Below, in pieces: positions 52,080 to 60,669 of a stretch of 64,000 nt of DNA. The notes beneath the pieces were generated by a model, which was not told the origin of the DNA, did not search any database, and saw nothing but the letters and a program-made list of their open reading frames with translations. Position numbers and translations under genes: made by a program. Origin of the DNA: Candidatus Latescibacterota bacterium (GTDB taxonomy: Bacteria > Latescibacterota > UBA2968 > UBA8231); NCBI GenBank assembly GCA_022819745.1, contig JAJEGS010000024.1:1-64000 (forward strand), written 5' to 3'. Position 1 is the stretch's first letter. Every line of letters begins with the position of its first letter.

Positions 52080-53164
52080 GGTTTGACTTCTTTTCCAAAA
52101 CAATACAGCACGCCGTCGGTAGCTCCGATGACGAGATGGTCGGCGGCGATGGCCGGCGAAGCCGCGATGGCTGCGCCCGTTTCAAAGCGCCAGACTTCCG
52201 CGCCCGATGCGAGCGCGAGGGCGATGAGCGCACGGGCACCTACGTAAATATAATCATCGGCGATGACCGGCGAGGAATCCACCCGCGCTCCCGCGGCAAA
52301 GGTCCACAAGGGTTGGCCGGTTTGCGGGTCGAGGGCGTGTACGAGCTTATCTCGGCCGCCGATGACGACTGCTTGGTCAGCAACGGCTGGCGACGAGTAA
52401 AACGGGAATTTCCTCACCGCGTGGGCGTAGCGCCAGCGGATTGCTCCTGTGTCTAAATCGACGCTTAGTACTTCGTTGCCAAAGGTGCCTAGGTACGCGC
52501 GTCCCGCGTGGATGGCGGCGCTAGAGGCCACGTATCCGCCGAGCTCAAGCTGCTGGTGCTGCGTGCCATCGGCGCGGTCCAAAAGCCGCAAGTATCCGTC
52601 GCAACCGGCTACGGCTACGCGATTTTTATATAACGCCGGTGTACTGTGAATATATCCCTCTGTGGCGATTTTCCAAATCAGGGTTCCGGTGGTTGCGTCG
52701 AGGCAGTACAGGTGCTGGTCGTAGCTGCCGAAGTAGAGGCGGCCATCAGTGTAGTTGGCCGAGGAGATGATGCTGGCGTCGGCGGCGAAAGTCCAGCGGC
52801 GCTGACCGCTGTGGATGGCGACGGCGTGGAAGGTGCCGGCTTCGTCGCCGAAGTAGATGGTGCTGTCGGCGATGGTGGGGGAGGACTTGATTTCGTCGTC
52901 GGCCTGGTATTGCCATACTAGTGTGCCGGTTTGCAAGTCGAGTGCATAGAGTTGGCCGTCGAGTGAGCCGACGTACACTGTGCCTTCGTGGATGGCGGCG
53001 GTGGATTCGATGGCGTCTTGGGTGGGGTAGGTCCACAGCAGCGTTAGAGGTGGGGAGAGGTCAGAGGTGGCGACGCCGGTGAGTTGGGGGTTGCCGCGGA
53101 AGGTGTTATAGGTGTCGGCAGCGGCGGTGGTGACTAGGAGTAAGGTTAAGAAGTAGAGTGGCAT
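52076..53164 (-). CDS. Secreted BamB/PQQ-type beta-propeller protein, operon leader
   Basis: This 362-aa propeller has the signal MPLYFLTLLLVTTAAA and the opening DTYNTFRGNPQLTGVATSD, different from the three tandem copies downstream. Blades follow the ALDLQTGTLVWQYQ, CLDATTGTLIWKIA and SVDLDTGAIRWRYA pattern. It is the first gene of the eleven-gene operon. There is no obvious ribosome-binding site before ATG 53164. Its promoter must lie in the 215 bp shared with the divergent ABC exporter unit. Confidence 0.85.
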   Translation of the reverse strand: MPLYFLTLLLVTTAAADTYNTFRGNPQLTGVATSDLSPPLTLLWTYPTQDAIESTAAIHEGTVYVGSLDGQLYALDLQTGTLVWQYQADDEIKSSPTIADSTIYFGDEAGTFHAVAIHSGQRRWTFAADASIISSANYTDGRLYFGSYDQHLYCLDATTGTLIWKIATEGYIHSTPALYKNRVAVAGCDGYLRLLDRADGTQHQQLELGGYVASSAAIHAGRAYLGTFGNEVLSVDLDTGAIRWRYAHAVRKFPFYSSPAVADQAVVIGGRDKLVHALDPQTGQPLWTFAAGARVDSSPVIADDYIYVGARALIALALASGAEVWRFETGAAIAASPAIAADHLVIGATDGVLYCFGKEVKP

Positions 53165-53184
53165 ATTTTGTTGGTTGAGAGACT

Positions 53185-53340
53185 ATGAACGAAAGTAAAG
53201 AAGAGGGCGAAAAATTGCTAATTTGGTGGAAGACGCCAGCCTTGACAGAGTTTGCGCAAACGCGGAAACTCCGACAGCAACACCCGCAATCTGATGTCCT
53301 TGATCTATTGCGCGGTCTTGCTAATGGACTAGGTCGATAG
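53185..53340 (+). CDS. Possible 51-aa small protein upstream of ABC exporter
   Basis: A 51-codon frame runs from ATG 53185 (GAGAG upstream) to TAG 53340. It is charged at the start (MNESKEEGEKLLIWW), has a middle QTRKLRQQHPQSDVLDLL and ends GLANGLGR. It lies 39 bp before the ABC exporter on the same strand, a typical site for a secreted-peptide precursor, but no leader motif, cysteine or modification enzyme supports this. It may equally be a small regulator or a non-coding frame. I recognise no family. Confidence 0.35.
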   Translation: MNESKEEGEKLLIWWKTPALTEFAQTRKLRQQHPQSDVLDLLRGLANGLGR

Positions 53341-53379
53341 TTGACCGCATTCAGACAGGGATAAGGGTAGTAGGCTGCA

Positions 53380-55233
53380 ATGGCGGATAAGGAAGACTCA
53401 GGACTCGCGATTCTCCGGGCCATAGCCCAGATAATCGAATATTACCCTCGGTGCGTCCGCCTGATTTGGGATGCGGCCGGGCCGCAAGCCATCTTGGCTG
53501 TCGGAGTAAGCATACTCGGTGCTTTGGTCCCGGCTGCGCAGGTCTGGATTACCAAGATTGTCATCGATAACGTAATCAGCGCCGTGGGTAATGCGGATGG
53601 AGCCACAGTGGACTGGATCGGGCTACTGATACCGGTCGCTGGTGTTTTCGGCGTTTGGATCTTGGGTTCTATATGTGGCGCGGTGGCGAATGGGCTGATA
53701 GAAAAAGTCGGGTACCTTGTCAGAACCCACAGCGAGTATTTGATCATAAGGAAGGCTGCTCAGCTAGACATCGCCTTCTTTGAGAACCCGGCCTTCTTCG
53801 ATGAAATGGAAAAGGCTAGGAGCGAAAGCAGCTATCGCGCTTACAACCTCGCCGCCTTGTCTCTGACAATCGTCTCTTCATTGACCGGACTTATAGCTAT
53901 GTTGGCCGTGCTGCTCTCAGTACACTGGGCAGCGCCAATAATACTGCTCGTCACTGCGGCACCGCAGGTGATCGTCGGTGGTCATTACGCTGGCAAGCGC
54001 TTTTCATTGGTCGGAGCAATGGCCAGTAACCGTCGGATGGCAGAATACCTGTCGCGGTTACTCGGCTCTCGTGAGGCAGTCAAGGAGATCCGCATCTTCG
54101 CACTGCACGAGGAATTGCTTAGACGGTTCCACAATTTCTGGGGGTTATTCGGCAGGGAAACCTTTCGTCTCCGGTTCGCCCAAGAACGATTTGGTTTTCT
54201 TCTAGGGTTGATTACGATGCTGGGGACGGCATCCATCTGGGCTTACGCCGTGGTGCGAGCCGTGGGTGGCCATATCAGCGTGGGTACCGTAGCACTTGCG
54301 TTCCAGGCTGCAGAGCAGGGACGGGCTGGGTTCTCCAACCTGTTCAGTAATCTTGGGTTTTTCTACGAGCATACGATCTTTGCCGGGATTCTCTTCCGCT
54401 TCCTCGATCTCGACCCTCGCTCAGTTGAAGGGGCGCTGGCACCGCCGCCTGCGTCGCCTGCCCCAGTCCCCGATCGTCTAACCCAGAGTATTGAGTTTCG
54501 GAATGTCTCCTTCCGCTATCCAGGCTCCGACAAGTATGTGTTAAAGAACGTCTCTTTTACTCTCAGAGTGCGCGAATCGGTAGCTATTGTCGGGGAAAAC
54601 GGGGCTGGCAAGACGACCGTCGTCAAGCTCTTGGCGCGGTTCTACGATCCCACGGAAGGCGCTATTTACTTGGATGGACGAGATCTCCGGGAGTACGATT
54701 TAGCAAGCCTGCGCCGCCAAATCGGGGTGATTTTCCAGGATTTCGTTCGCTACGATCTCTCAGCCAAGGAGAACGTCGGCTTTGGTCAAGTGGACCTGTT
54801 GGACGACGATGATCGGATCGAACGCGCGGCATACGAAGGCGGCGCCCAGGATCTCATCAGGAATCTGTCGAAAGGATACGACACGATTCTGGGAAAGGAA
54901 TTCGACGAAGGGGTTGATTTGTCTGGTGGTGAGTGGCAGAAGATTGCGCTGAGTCGTGCGTTTATGAAAGAGGCTGAGGTTCTCATTTTGGACGAGCCCA
55001 CAGCCGCTCTCGATGCGTTTGCTGAACGCGATGTTTTCTCGCGCTTTGCCGAGCTCACGTCAGACCGAACGGCTATCTTCATCTCCCACCGTTTCTCTAC
55101 CGTGCGCATGGCTGATCACATCCTCGTTCTGCAACAGGGAGAGCTTGTCGAGCAGGGGAGTCATGAGCAGCTCGTGGCCGAGGACGGCCGGTACGCGCAG
55201 ATGTTCAATACGCAGGCGAAGCAGTATCGGTAG
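53380..55233 (+). CDS. ABC exporter, fused permease-ATPase
   Basis: This 617-aa half-transporter has membrane domain residues about 35-330 (six helices) and nucleotide domain residues about 365-600. Walker A is GENGAGKTTVVKL, signature LSGGEWQKIALSRA, Walker B VLILDEPTAALD, H-loop ISHRFSTV. It acts as a homodimer. The N-terminus and coupling region resemble lantibiotic/multidrug exporters. Cargo could be a peptide or lipid. The LSGGE-W-Q signature (usually LSGGQRQ) is typical of this bacteriocin-exporter-like subgroup. The start is ATG 53380 with a weak upstream site. Confidence 0.85.
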   Translation: MADKEDSGLAILRAIAQIIEYYPRCVRLIWDAAGPQAILAVGVSILGALVPAAQVWITKIVIDNVISAVGNADGATVDWIGLLIPVAGVFGVWILGSICGAVANGLIEKVGYLVRTHSEYLIIRKAAQLDIAFFENPAFFDEMEKARSESSYRAYNLAALSLTIVSSLTGLIAMLAVLLSVHWAAPIILLVTAAPQVIVGGHYAGKRFSLVGAMASNRRMAEYLSRLLGSREAVKEIRIFALHEELLRRFHNFWGLFGRETFRLRFAQERFGFLLGLITMLGTASIWAYAVVRAVGGHISVGTVALAFQAAEQGRAGFSNLFSNLGFFYEHTIFAGILFRFLDLDPRSVEGALAPPPASPAPVPDRLTQSIEFRNVSFRYPGSDKYVLKNVSFTLRVRESVAIVGENGAGKTTVVKLLARFYDPTEGAIYLDGRDLREYDLASLRRQIGVIFQDFVRYDLSAKENVGFGQVDLLDDDDRIERAAYEGGAQDLIRNLSKGYDTILGKEFDEGVDLSGGEWQKIALSRAFMKEAEVLILDEPTAALDAFAERDVFSRFAELTSDRTAIFISHRFSTVRMADHILVLQQGELVEQGSHEQLVAEDGRYAQMFNTQAKQYR

Positions 55234-55587
55234 GGGCGACTCCTTACAAAGATCGAATTGGACTTCCCACAATCTGGTAGCCACCCAAAAGAGGAAGGAA
55301 AAAAATGCACGATTTTTCCCCTAAACAAAAAAAGACAGTCAAGGGAAGACCAAGCTTCCACGGTCCGATGCGGTCAGACCTCTCGACTGTCAAGTATATT
55401 CTATAATAGATTACTGAATTCAAGTCAAGTTACAGACTATTAGCGTTTTTAATATGAATCCTAACTTATTGATAATAAATATATTTGAGACAATATCATA
55501 AGGTAATAATATCGGAACAATCCGCTAACAAACGATGATGTCGGAAAAGACTTGGTTCCTTCTAGGACAAGTCTTCGGAATAATAAA
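55234..55587. other. AT-rich intergenic region with two hairpins, left of the IS
   Basis: No gene is seen in these 354 bp. GGAAAAA (55297-55303) pairs with TTTTTCC (55313-55319), a weak terminator for the ABC gene. A second hairpin, AAGACTTG (55547-55554) with CAAGTCTT (55568-55575), has an inner TCCT/AGGA pair and ends 12 bp before the insertion site. Before the IS arrived, it lay about 30 bp upstream of the UPF0175 gene, so it may have been part of that gene's leader. The base content is markedly lower in GC than the flanking genes. Confidence 0.5.
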
Positions 55588-56693
55588 CTGATGTTACGCA
55601 GTTTCTCATTTAGTGGTATTTTCAAGGTATGGACAAACACCTGTTAGAATTATATAGCGATTACCTGCTCAGTTCGTTTGGCGCGACCACCGCGACGGGC
55701 TTGTCGGCGTTGGTGGACGGGGCCGTCAGCCATGATCAAGTCACGCGGTTTCTGTCGGCGGCCGACTATGATGGCAAAATGTTGTGGCAGCAGATCAAGC
55801 CTTTGGTGCGCGACTTCCAACAGGCCGATGGGGTGCTCATCGTCGATGACACGATCCAAGCCAAGCCGCACACGGACGAGAATGAGTTGATTTGTTGGCA
55901 TTACGATCATAGCCAAAATCGCTCGGTCAAAGGCATCAACTTGCTCAACTGCGTCTATCATGCCGGTGGGGTGAGTCTGCCGGTGACGTATGAATTGATC
56001 CGCAAGCCGGTTGTGTTTTCGGACGTGCAGACCCAGCAGGTCAAGCGCAAGAGTCTGGTTACCAAAAATGAGTTGATGCGAAAGATGTTGCGCACCTGTC
56101 AGCACAATCAGCTACCGTATCGCTATGTGTTGGCCGATAGCTGGTTTTCAGCCAAAGATAACTTAACCTTCATTCGCCAGACCCTCAAAAAACACTTCGT
56201 CGTCGCCCTTAAATCCAACCGGACGGTTGCCTTGAGCTACGAGCACAAACGCCAAGGAGCCTTCACCCGCATAGATAGCTGCCCGTTGCCCGAACATCAG
56301 CCGGTGCCAGGCTGGATCAAAGGACTGGATTTTCCCGTCCTGTTGCTCCGCCAGGTCTTTACACACCAAGATGGCAGCACCGGCACCCTGTATCTGGCCT
56401 GCAGCGATCTAACCTGTGAGGGCCCCACCGTCGAAGCCATCTACCAAAAACGGTGGAACGTGGAGACGTTTCATAAAACGCTCAAGTCGCACGCCGCCTT
56501 AGCTAAGTCGCCGACCAGACGAGTACGCACCCAAAGCAACCACTGTTTTATGGCCTTGTATGCCGCCGGGCGCTTGGAGGGCTTGCGCAGCAAGCACCGA
56601 CTCAAGCACTTCGCGCTGCGAGCAAGACTCTATCTCAAGGCGATTCGATCCGCCTTTGAGGAGCTACAAACCCTCAAAACTGCGTAACATCAG
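55588..56693 (+). mobile_element. Complete IS4-superfamily insertion sequence, 1106 bp
   Basis: CTGATGTTACGCAGTTT (55588-55604) and its exact reverse complement (56677-56693) are 17-bp terminal inverted repeats. TAATAAA lies directly outside each end (55581-55587 and 56694-56700), a 7-bp target duplication. The transposase stop codon lies inside the right repeat. Both ends and the single gene are intact, so the element is complete and probably recent. The 7-bp duplication does not match the 4 bp reported for IS701 elements; exact family needs comparison with named IS. Confidence 0.9.
55629..56687 (+). CDS. IS4-superfamily DDE transposase
   Basis: This 352-aa transposase has D73 (LIVDDTIQ), D170 (LADSWF) and E279 in the YREK motif, which fits Y272-x2-R275-x3-E279-x6-K286 exactly. 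This is the DDE triad with the IS4-type C-terminal signature. No frameshift or stop interrupts the gene. It is expressed inside the element from ATG 55629. It cuts and joins DNA at the 17-bp ends. Confidence 0.9.
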   Translation: MDKHLLELYSDYLLSSFGATTATGLSALVDGAVSHDQVTRFLSAADYDGKMLWQQIKPLVRDFQQADGVLIVDDTIQAKPHTDENELICWHYDHSQNRSVKGINLLNCVYHAGGVSLPVTYELIRKPVVFSDVQTQQVKRKSLVTKNELMRKMLRTCQHNQLPYRYVLADSWFSAKDNLTFIRQTLKKHFVVALKSNRTVALSYEHKRQGAFTRIDSCPLPEHQPVPGWIKGLDFPVLLLRQVFTHQDGSTGTLYLACSDLTCEGPTVEAIYQKRWNVETFHKTLKSHAALAKSPTRRVRTQSNHCFMALYAAGRLEGLRSKHRLKHFALRARLYLKAIRSAFEELQTLKTA

Positions 56694-56714
56694 TAATAAA
56701 GTAGGATGTTAATT

Positions 56715-56966
56715 ATGGCTAAAGTCACCTTAGAATTGCCGGATGAAGTGTTCTCCACTTTGCGTCGTTCGCCAGAGGAGTTCGTCGCTGAACTGCGCCT
56801 AGCCGGGGCTATCCACTGGTATGAACGAGGGATTATCTCGCAAGAAAAGGCGGCTCATATAGCTGGTCTGGATCGTACCGACTTTCTCATGGCTTTAGCC
56901 CGTGAGCAAGTGGATGTCTTTGCGGTAGATAGCGACGCATTGAAAAGCGAACTAGATCGTGGCTAA
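56715..56966 (+). CDS. UPF0175-family antitoxin-like small protein
   Basis: This 83-aa protein has the opening MAKVTLELPDEVFSTLRRSPEEFVAELRLAGAIHWYERG, then IISQEKAAHIAGLDRTDFLMALA, a helix-turn-helix-like segment typical of UPF0175. Members usually precede a PIN-type toxin (DUF3368), but none follows: only a ~20-codon GTG frame overlaps its end before a TAG at about 57020. It may be a solitary antitoxin left after loss of its toxin. The IS stands 21 bp upstream and has cut it off from its original upstream region; AGGA remains as ribosome site. Confidence 0.8.
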   Translation: MAKVTLELPDEVFSTLRRSPEEFVAELRLAGAIHWYERGIISQEKAAHIAGLDRTDFLMALAREQVDVFAVDSDALKSELDRG

Positions 56967-57043
56967 AAAATCAGCCGTCAATAAGCTCTCTTTGTCTTTA
57001 TTGTACCATACAAGAGGCTAGACGACAGATTCACAAGATTATT

Positions 57044-57067
57044 CTTGTCCTCCTGCAGGAGAACAAG
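57044..57067. terminator. Hairpin between convergent UPF0175 and SNF2 genes
   Basis: CTTGTCCTCCTG and CAGGAGAACAAG form 12-bp arms with one mismatch and essentially no loop. The hairpin lies 78 bp past the UPF0175 stop and 66 bp past the stop of the helicase on the other strand. It is a candidate bidirectional terminator; no T-run is present. Confidence 0.4.
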
Positions 57068-57132
57068 GGCTGCGCCGCTGTCCGTAAAGTTTTGCTGGGA
57101 CTCAGCCGAACGTCAAAATGCTCCTGTACGAC

Positions 57133-59355
57133 CTAGTTGACGGGTGTTTCCTCGGGAAGTCCGAGTCGTTGGCGCTCTGCGGCGATAATCTGACGCTCCT
57201 GCTCACTCTGTGACATGGCTTTCCCGGGCTTGGCTTGGTCTCCCGTGTCAATGGCGTCAGGCGTCGCGTCCTTAATGGTGCTGCCCCGGGCGTAAGAGTC
57301 GAACAGCATCGACTTGCCGCGTAGAATTTCGACCATGACTTCGTCAACGCTCTCCTCTGTCAGAAGTCGGTGAACTTCCACGCGCCGAACTTGGCCCATT
57401 CGATGACATCGGGCGATGGCTTGTTCTTCGGTGCTCGGCTTCCACTGGGGCTCAGTGAGGATCACTATCGAGGCCGCTTGGAGATTCAGTCCAACGCCGC
57501 CCGCCTCAACTTGGCTCACTAACACAACAGGTACTTCGGAGGCTGTGAACTGATCCACGATCTGCTGGCGCTTCCCTGCAGGGACGGCACCCGTAATGGG
57601 GCCAACTGCCCGAGTCCCGAGCCCTTCGTGTATCCGGTTGATAACGTCTCGGAAGAATGAGAACACGACTGTCTTGAGGCCGCGGTCTGCTGCTTCACTG
57701 GTGATCTCGAGCAGGCGTGCGAGCTTCGGAGATTTATATGGATCGTGTGTCATGAAGGCGGCGCGTCGCATGTCCATGAAGTTGCCACATTCAACCGCCC
57801 ATCGGTAGGCATCTGCCGCAGTGCCTTCAAGGGTAAGCCACTCATCGGTCTCAATCCTCTCAGGAAGTTCCTGCAGCACGTCCGACTGATTCCTCCGTAG
57901 ATAGACAGTAGAAACGGCTCTGCGAAACGCATCTGGTTCTAAGAAGCCGTTTTCATTCTCAAGGGCCAGTCCAGTATCAGGCTGTACATGGTCAACAAGC
58001 ACCCGGAACTCTTCTACGCGATTCTCCATTGGAGTGCCGGTCATCAACATTGAACAGCCTGATCGGCTCAACCATTGGCCAACTGCAATCGTCCTTAGAG
58101 CACGCGGATTTTTCACAAAGTGCGCCTCATCGACAATCATCGCAGAAATTGTGAGATCATGCGGCAAGTCCAGCAACTTCAACGTGTCGAACGTAGTGAC
58201 TGCTAGGCCTCCTTGCTCTACCCAAACACTGAGCCGCTGTATCCGTTCAGGGCCATGAAGCCTCCATGGGTGTTCTAAGTAGGAATGACGAATAGTCTCA
58301 TGCTCCCAGTTGACCAGCACGCTCGCCGGGCACACCACTAGAAAGTGAGTGCCACCCTGGCGCTTCAGATGGCATAGGACCGCGAGCGCTTCGATAGTCT
58401 TGCCTAGGCCCATTTCGTCTCCGAGGATGGTGTGCTTTTGAACGAGGGCGTACTTAGCTCCAAACGCCTGATATCCGCGCAGTGTCACGTTGAGCAGACG
58501 CATGTCGAGATCGAATTGCTTGACTTTCTCTATGATTTCTGCTGGCGCGAAACCCTGAGACGCCTCCGTATCAGGATCAAGTCCGCCGACCTCAGCAAGT
58601 AGCGCATTGTAATACACTGGTCTCGCCGCATAGTCTGCCCAGACATCAAAGGTTCGGATACCTCTGTCGGATAGTCGTTCCTCGGTAATGCGCAGATGAT
58701 CTTGAAGCCTTATGGTGTTGTCCTCTTTGAGGAGTGAATCGATGCGCTTCAATGCTGACTTGGCGGCATCCTTGCGCTTACGGCTACTGAAGAAGCGTCG
58801 GATCGGCCGGTATTCGAGACGGGCAACATTGATGTCCTTGGCAATCAAATTGGACATATCTTCTAAGGCGGGGCGGTTCGCTTCAACGTCGTGACGAGCA
58901 ACGTCAAGTCTGTAGAACGCTCGTAGAAGATTAGTCTGGCTGCCAGATTTTCGCTCGATGTCGAATCTGATCCGACTCTCATCAGTAAGCTGGTCCTCCG
59001 CACGACGCGCGGCATCTAGCATTCTCGCGGCGGTGATGGGACCTACCCCTTGGATCGCCTCTAGTTGGCCCTGACGTCTGCTGAGAAGCTGGCCTACCGT
59101 GCGAATTCCGGAAGTCTCGACGGCCGTGGTGCGCACATCGCCTCTTGTTAGTTGCTTCAGCCTGTTGAGCGGCATTCTGTGTAGTCGCTCGCTTACGACG
59201 CATTCGTGCTCAGCCTTATACTCAGTTCGCGCTTGTTGCTCGGCGTAGGGAATGGAAGCAAGGAGTAAAGCCACCCTTTGCTGCAAGTCCTCCGCGTGCC
59301 TTACAATAACTTTGGGCGGTAATAACGAGGTTTCAGTCATGTCAATAGGCTTCAT
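57133..59355 (-). CDS. SNF2-family helicase with N-terminal HhH domain
   Basis: This 740-aa ATPase has SNF2 motifs: Walker A DEMGLGKT (313-320), CPASVLVNWEHE, DEAH box (409-412), TGTPMENR (439-446), and in the C-terminal lobe VEAGGVGLNLQAASIVILTEP and QAIARCHRMGQ. Residues about 85-115 (SGIRTVGQLL, LEAIQGVGPITAARML) form a helix-hairpin-helix DNA-binding unit, unusual for this family. It moves along or remodels protein-DNA complexes. Standalone SNF2 proteins occur in phage-defence islands, and this one sits beside an IS and a TA-type gene. No ribosome-binding site precedes ATG 59355; a second ATG is five codons later. Confidence 0.85.
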   Translation of the reverse strand: MKPIDMTETSLLPPKVIVRHAEDLQQRVALLLASIPYAEQQARTEYKAEHECVVSERLHRMPLNRLKQLTRGDVRTTAVETSGIRTVGQLLSRRQGQLEAIQGVGPITAARMLDAARRAEDQLTDESRIRFDIERKSGSQTNLLRAFYRLDVARHDVEANRPALEDMSNLIAKDINVARLEYRPIRRFFSSRKRKDAAKSALKRIDSLLKEDNTIRLQDHLRITEERLSDRGIRTFDVWADYAARPVYYNALLAEVGGLDPDTEASQGFAPAEIIEKVKQFDLDMRLLNVTLRGYQAFGAKYALVQKHTILGDEMGLGKTIEALAVLCHLKRQGGTHFLVVCPASVLVNWEHETIRHSYLEHPWRLHGPERIQRLSVWVEQGGLAVTTFDTLKLLDLPHDLTISAMIVDEAHFVKNPRALRTIAVGQWLSRSGCSMLMTGTPMENRVEEFRVLVDHVQPDTGLALENENGFLEPDAFRRAVSTVYLRRNQSDVLQELPERIETDEWLTLEGTAADAYRWAVECGNFMDMRRAAFMTHDPYKSPKLARLLEITSEAADRGLKTVVFSFFRDVINRIHEGLGTRAVGPITGAVPAGKRQQIVDQFTASEVPVVLVSQVEAGGVGLNLQAASIVILTEPQWKPSTEEQAIARCHRMGQVRRVEVHRLLTEESVDEVMVEILRGKSMLFDSYARGSTIKDATPDAIDTGDQAKPGKAMSQSEQERQIIAAERQRLGLPEETPVN

Positions 59356-59541
59356 GTGAATTTTGGACGATGATTTTGAACGATTGCATTTGGATGGTGT
59401 CTGTTTTTCTCATTCGGGTTTAATAACCCGCCACTTGCAGCGCTCTTGGGCTACTAACCCGATACCCTGCTGCTTGCGGCGGGCAGTTTATTTAATAAAT
59501 GCTCTGGGCATTATCAATGGGTTTCAGTAGGGAAATCCCCA

Positions 59542-60669
59542 TCAAAACGCCATCTCATAAAGCCGCAGGAAGTCTGCTTCTTGCAAAGGAAGCGGGTTGA
59601 ATGTACCGGTCCATTGCCCAGCGGCTTCTTGGGCCATGGCAGGTAGATCGCTTGCGGCGACCTGACAATCGGCGAGTCGGCGCGGTAGCCCTGCCATAGC
59701 GCACAATTCTTCGAGATGGGCGGCGAGCGCGAGGGTGCTGCCGTTGAGTTGGATGTCTGCGCAAAGTTCGCCGTACAAATCGTCCACCACTTGACCATTT
59801 AAGCGAATTACGTGCGGCAGCATCAGGGCTACGGCGCGACCGTGGGATAGTGGGTAGTGGGCGGTGAGGGGGTTGGCGGTGGCGTGGGCGGCACCGAGCA
59901 TGGAGTTTTCGATGGCAGTGCCGGCTAGATGGGCACCTAAGAGCATGGCGTCAGCGGCGTTTTGGGGATCGGCGACGGCTGCCTCGTAGTGGGGCGCTAG
60001 TAGCTGCCAGGCTTTGCGGGCGAACATTTGCGAGAGGGGTGTGCGGCGGGTGGAGACGTAGCTTTCGACGGCGTGGGCGAGGGCGTCGATACCGGCGTCG
60101 GCGCGGACGCGATGGGGGACGCTGGTCAGCACGTTTGGGTCGAGGATGGCGATGTGGAAGCGCGCTTTGCGGTCGCCGCAGGCCATTTTAGCATTGGTGT
60201 CGGCGCAGGTAATCAGGGCGTAGGATTGGGCTTCGCTGCCCGTTCCGGCTGTGGTGGGGATGCCGATGGAGGGAAGCATGGGCTGGGCGGCTTTGCCGTA
60301 GCCTTGGTAGTCCTGCATTTGGCCGCTGTTGGTGAGCAGGAAGTTGATGCCTTTGGCGCAGTCCATAGCGCTGCCGCCGCCCAAGGCGACGATTAGGTCG
60401 ATAGGGCCGTGAGCGCGGGCGTGGTGGACGCCAGCGGCTACGTGTTCGGTCGTGGGGTTTTCTCCTACGGCGGAAAAAGTGGTCGTCGCTAGGCCAGCGT
60501 TCTGCAACGCGTACTGGGCTCGTTCGGCGAGGCCGGCTTGGACGAGGCCGGGGTCGGTTACGAGTAAGGCGCCGGGGCCGGCCAATGCGCTGGCGAGATC
60601 GCCTAGCTGGTCGAGGGTTTCGGCACCAAAGACTACGCGGATGGACGGATCAAAGTCGAAGGGAGTCAT
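59542..60669 (-). CDS. Iron-containing alcohol dehydrogenase (group III type)
   Basis: This 375-aa enzyme has the cofactor motif GGGSAMDCAKGI, PTTAGTGSEAQSY, and the metal region with DAGIDALAHAVESYV and YPLSHGRAVALMLPHVIR, giving the His/Asp ligands of iron or manganese/zinc dehydrogenases. It interconverts an aldehyde and alcohol with NAD(P). ATG 60669 overlaps the ALDH stop by 4 bp; the frame continues upstream 202 codons only as an antisense shadow. The gene pair suggests a step from alcohol to aldehyde to acid or acyl-CoA. Confidence 0.9.
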   Translation of the reverse strand: MTPFDFDPSIRVVFGAETLDQLGDLASALAGPGALLVTDPGLVQAGLAERAQYALQNAGLATTTFSAVGENPTTEHVAAGVHHARAHGPIDLIVALGGGSAMDCAKGINFLLTNSGQMQDYQGYGKAAQPMLPSIGIPTTAGTGSEAQSYALITCADTNAKMACGDRKARFHIAILDPNVLTSVPHRVRADAGIDALAHAVESYVSTRRTPLSQMFARKAWQLLAPHYEAAVADPQNAADAMLLGAHLAGTAIENSMLGAAHATANPLTAHYPLSHGRAVALMLPHVIRLNGQVVDDLYGELCADIQLNGSTLALAAHLEELCAMAGLPRRLADCQVAASDLPAMAQEAAGQWTGTFNPLPLQEADFLRLYEMAF

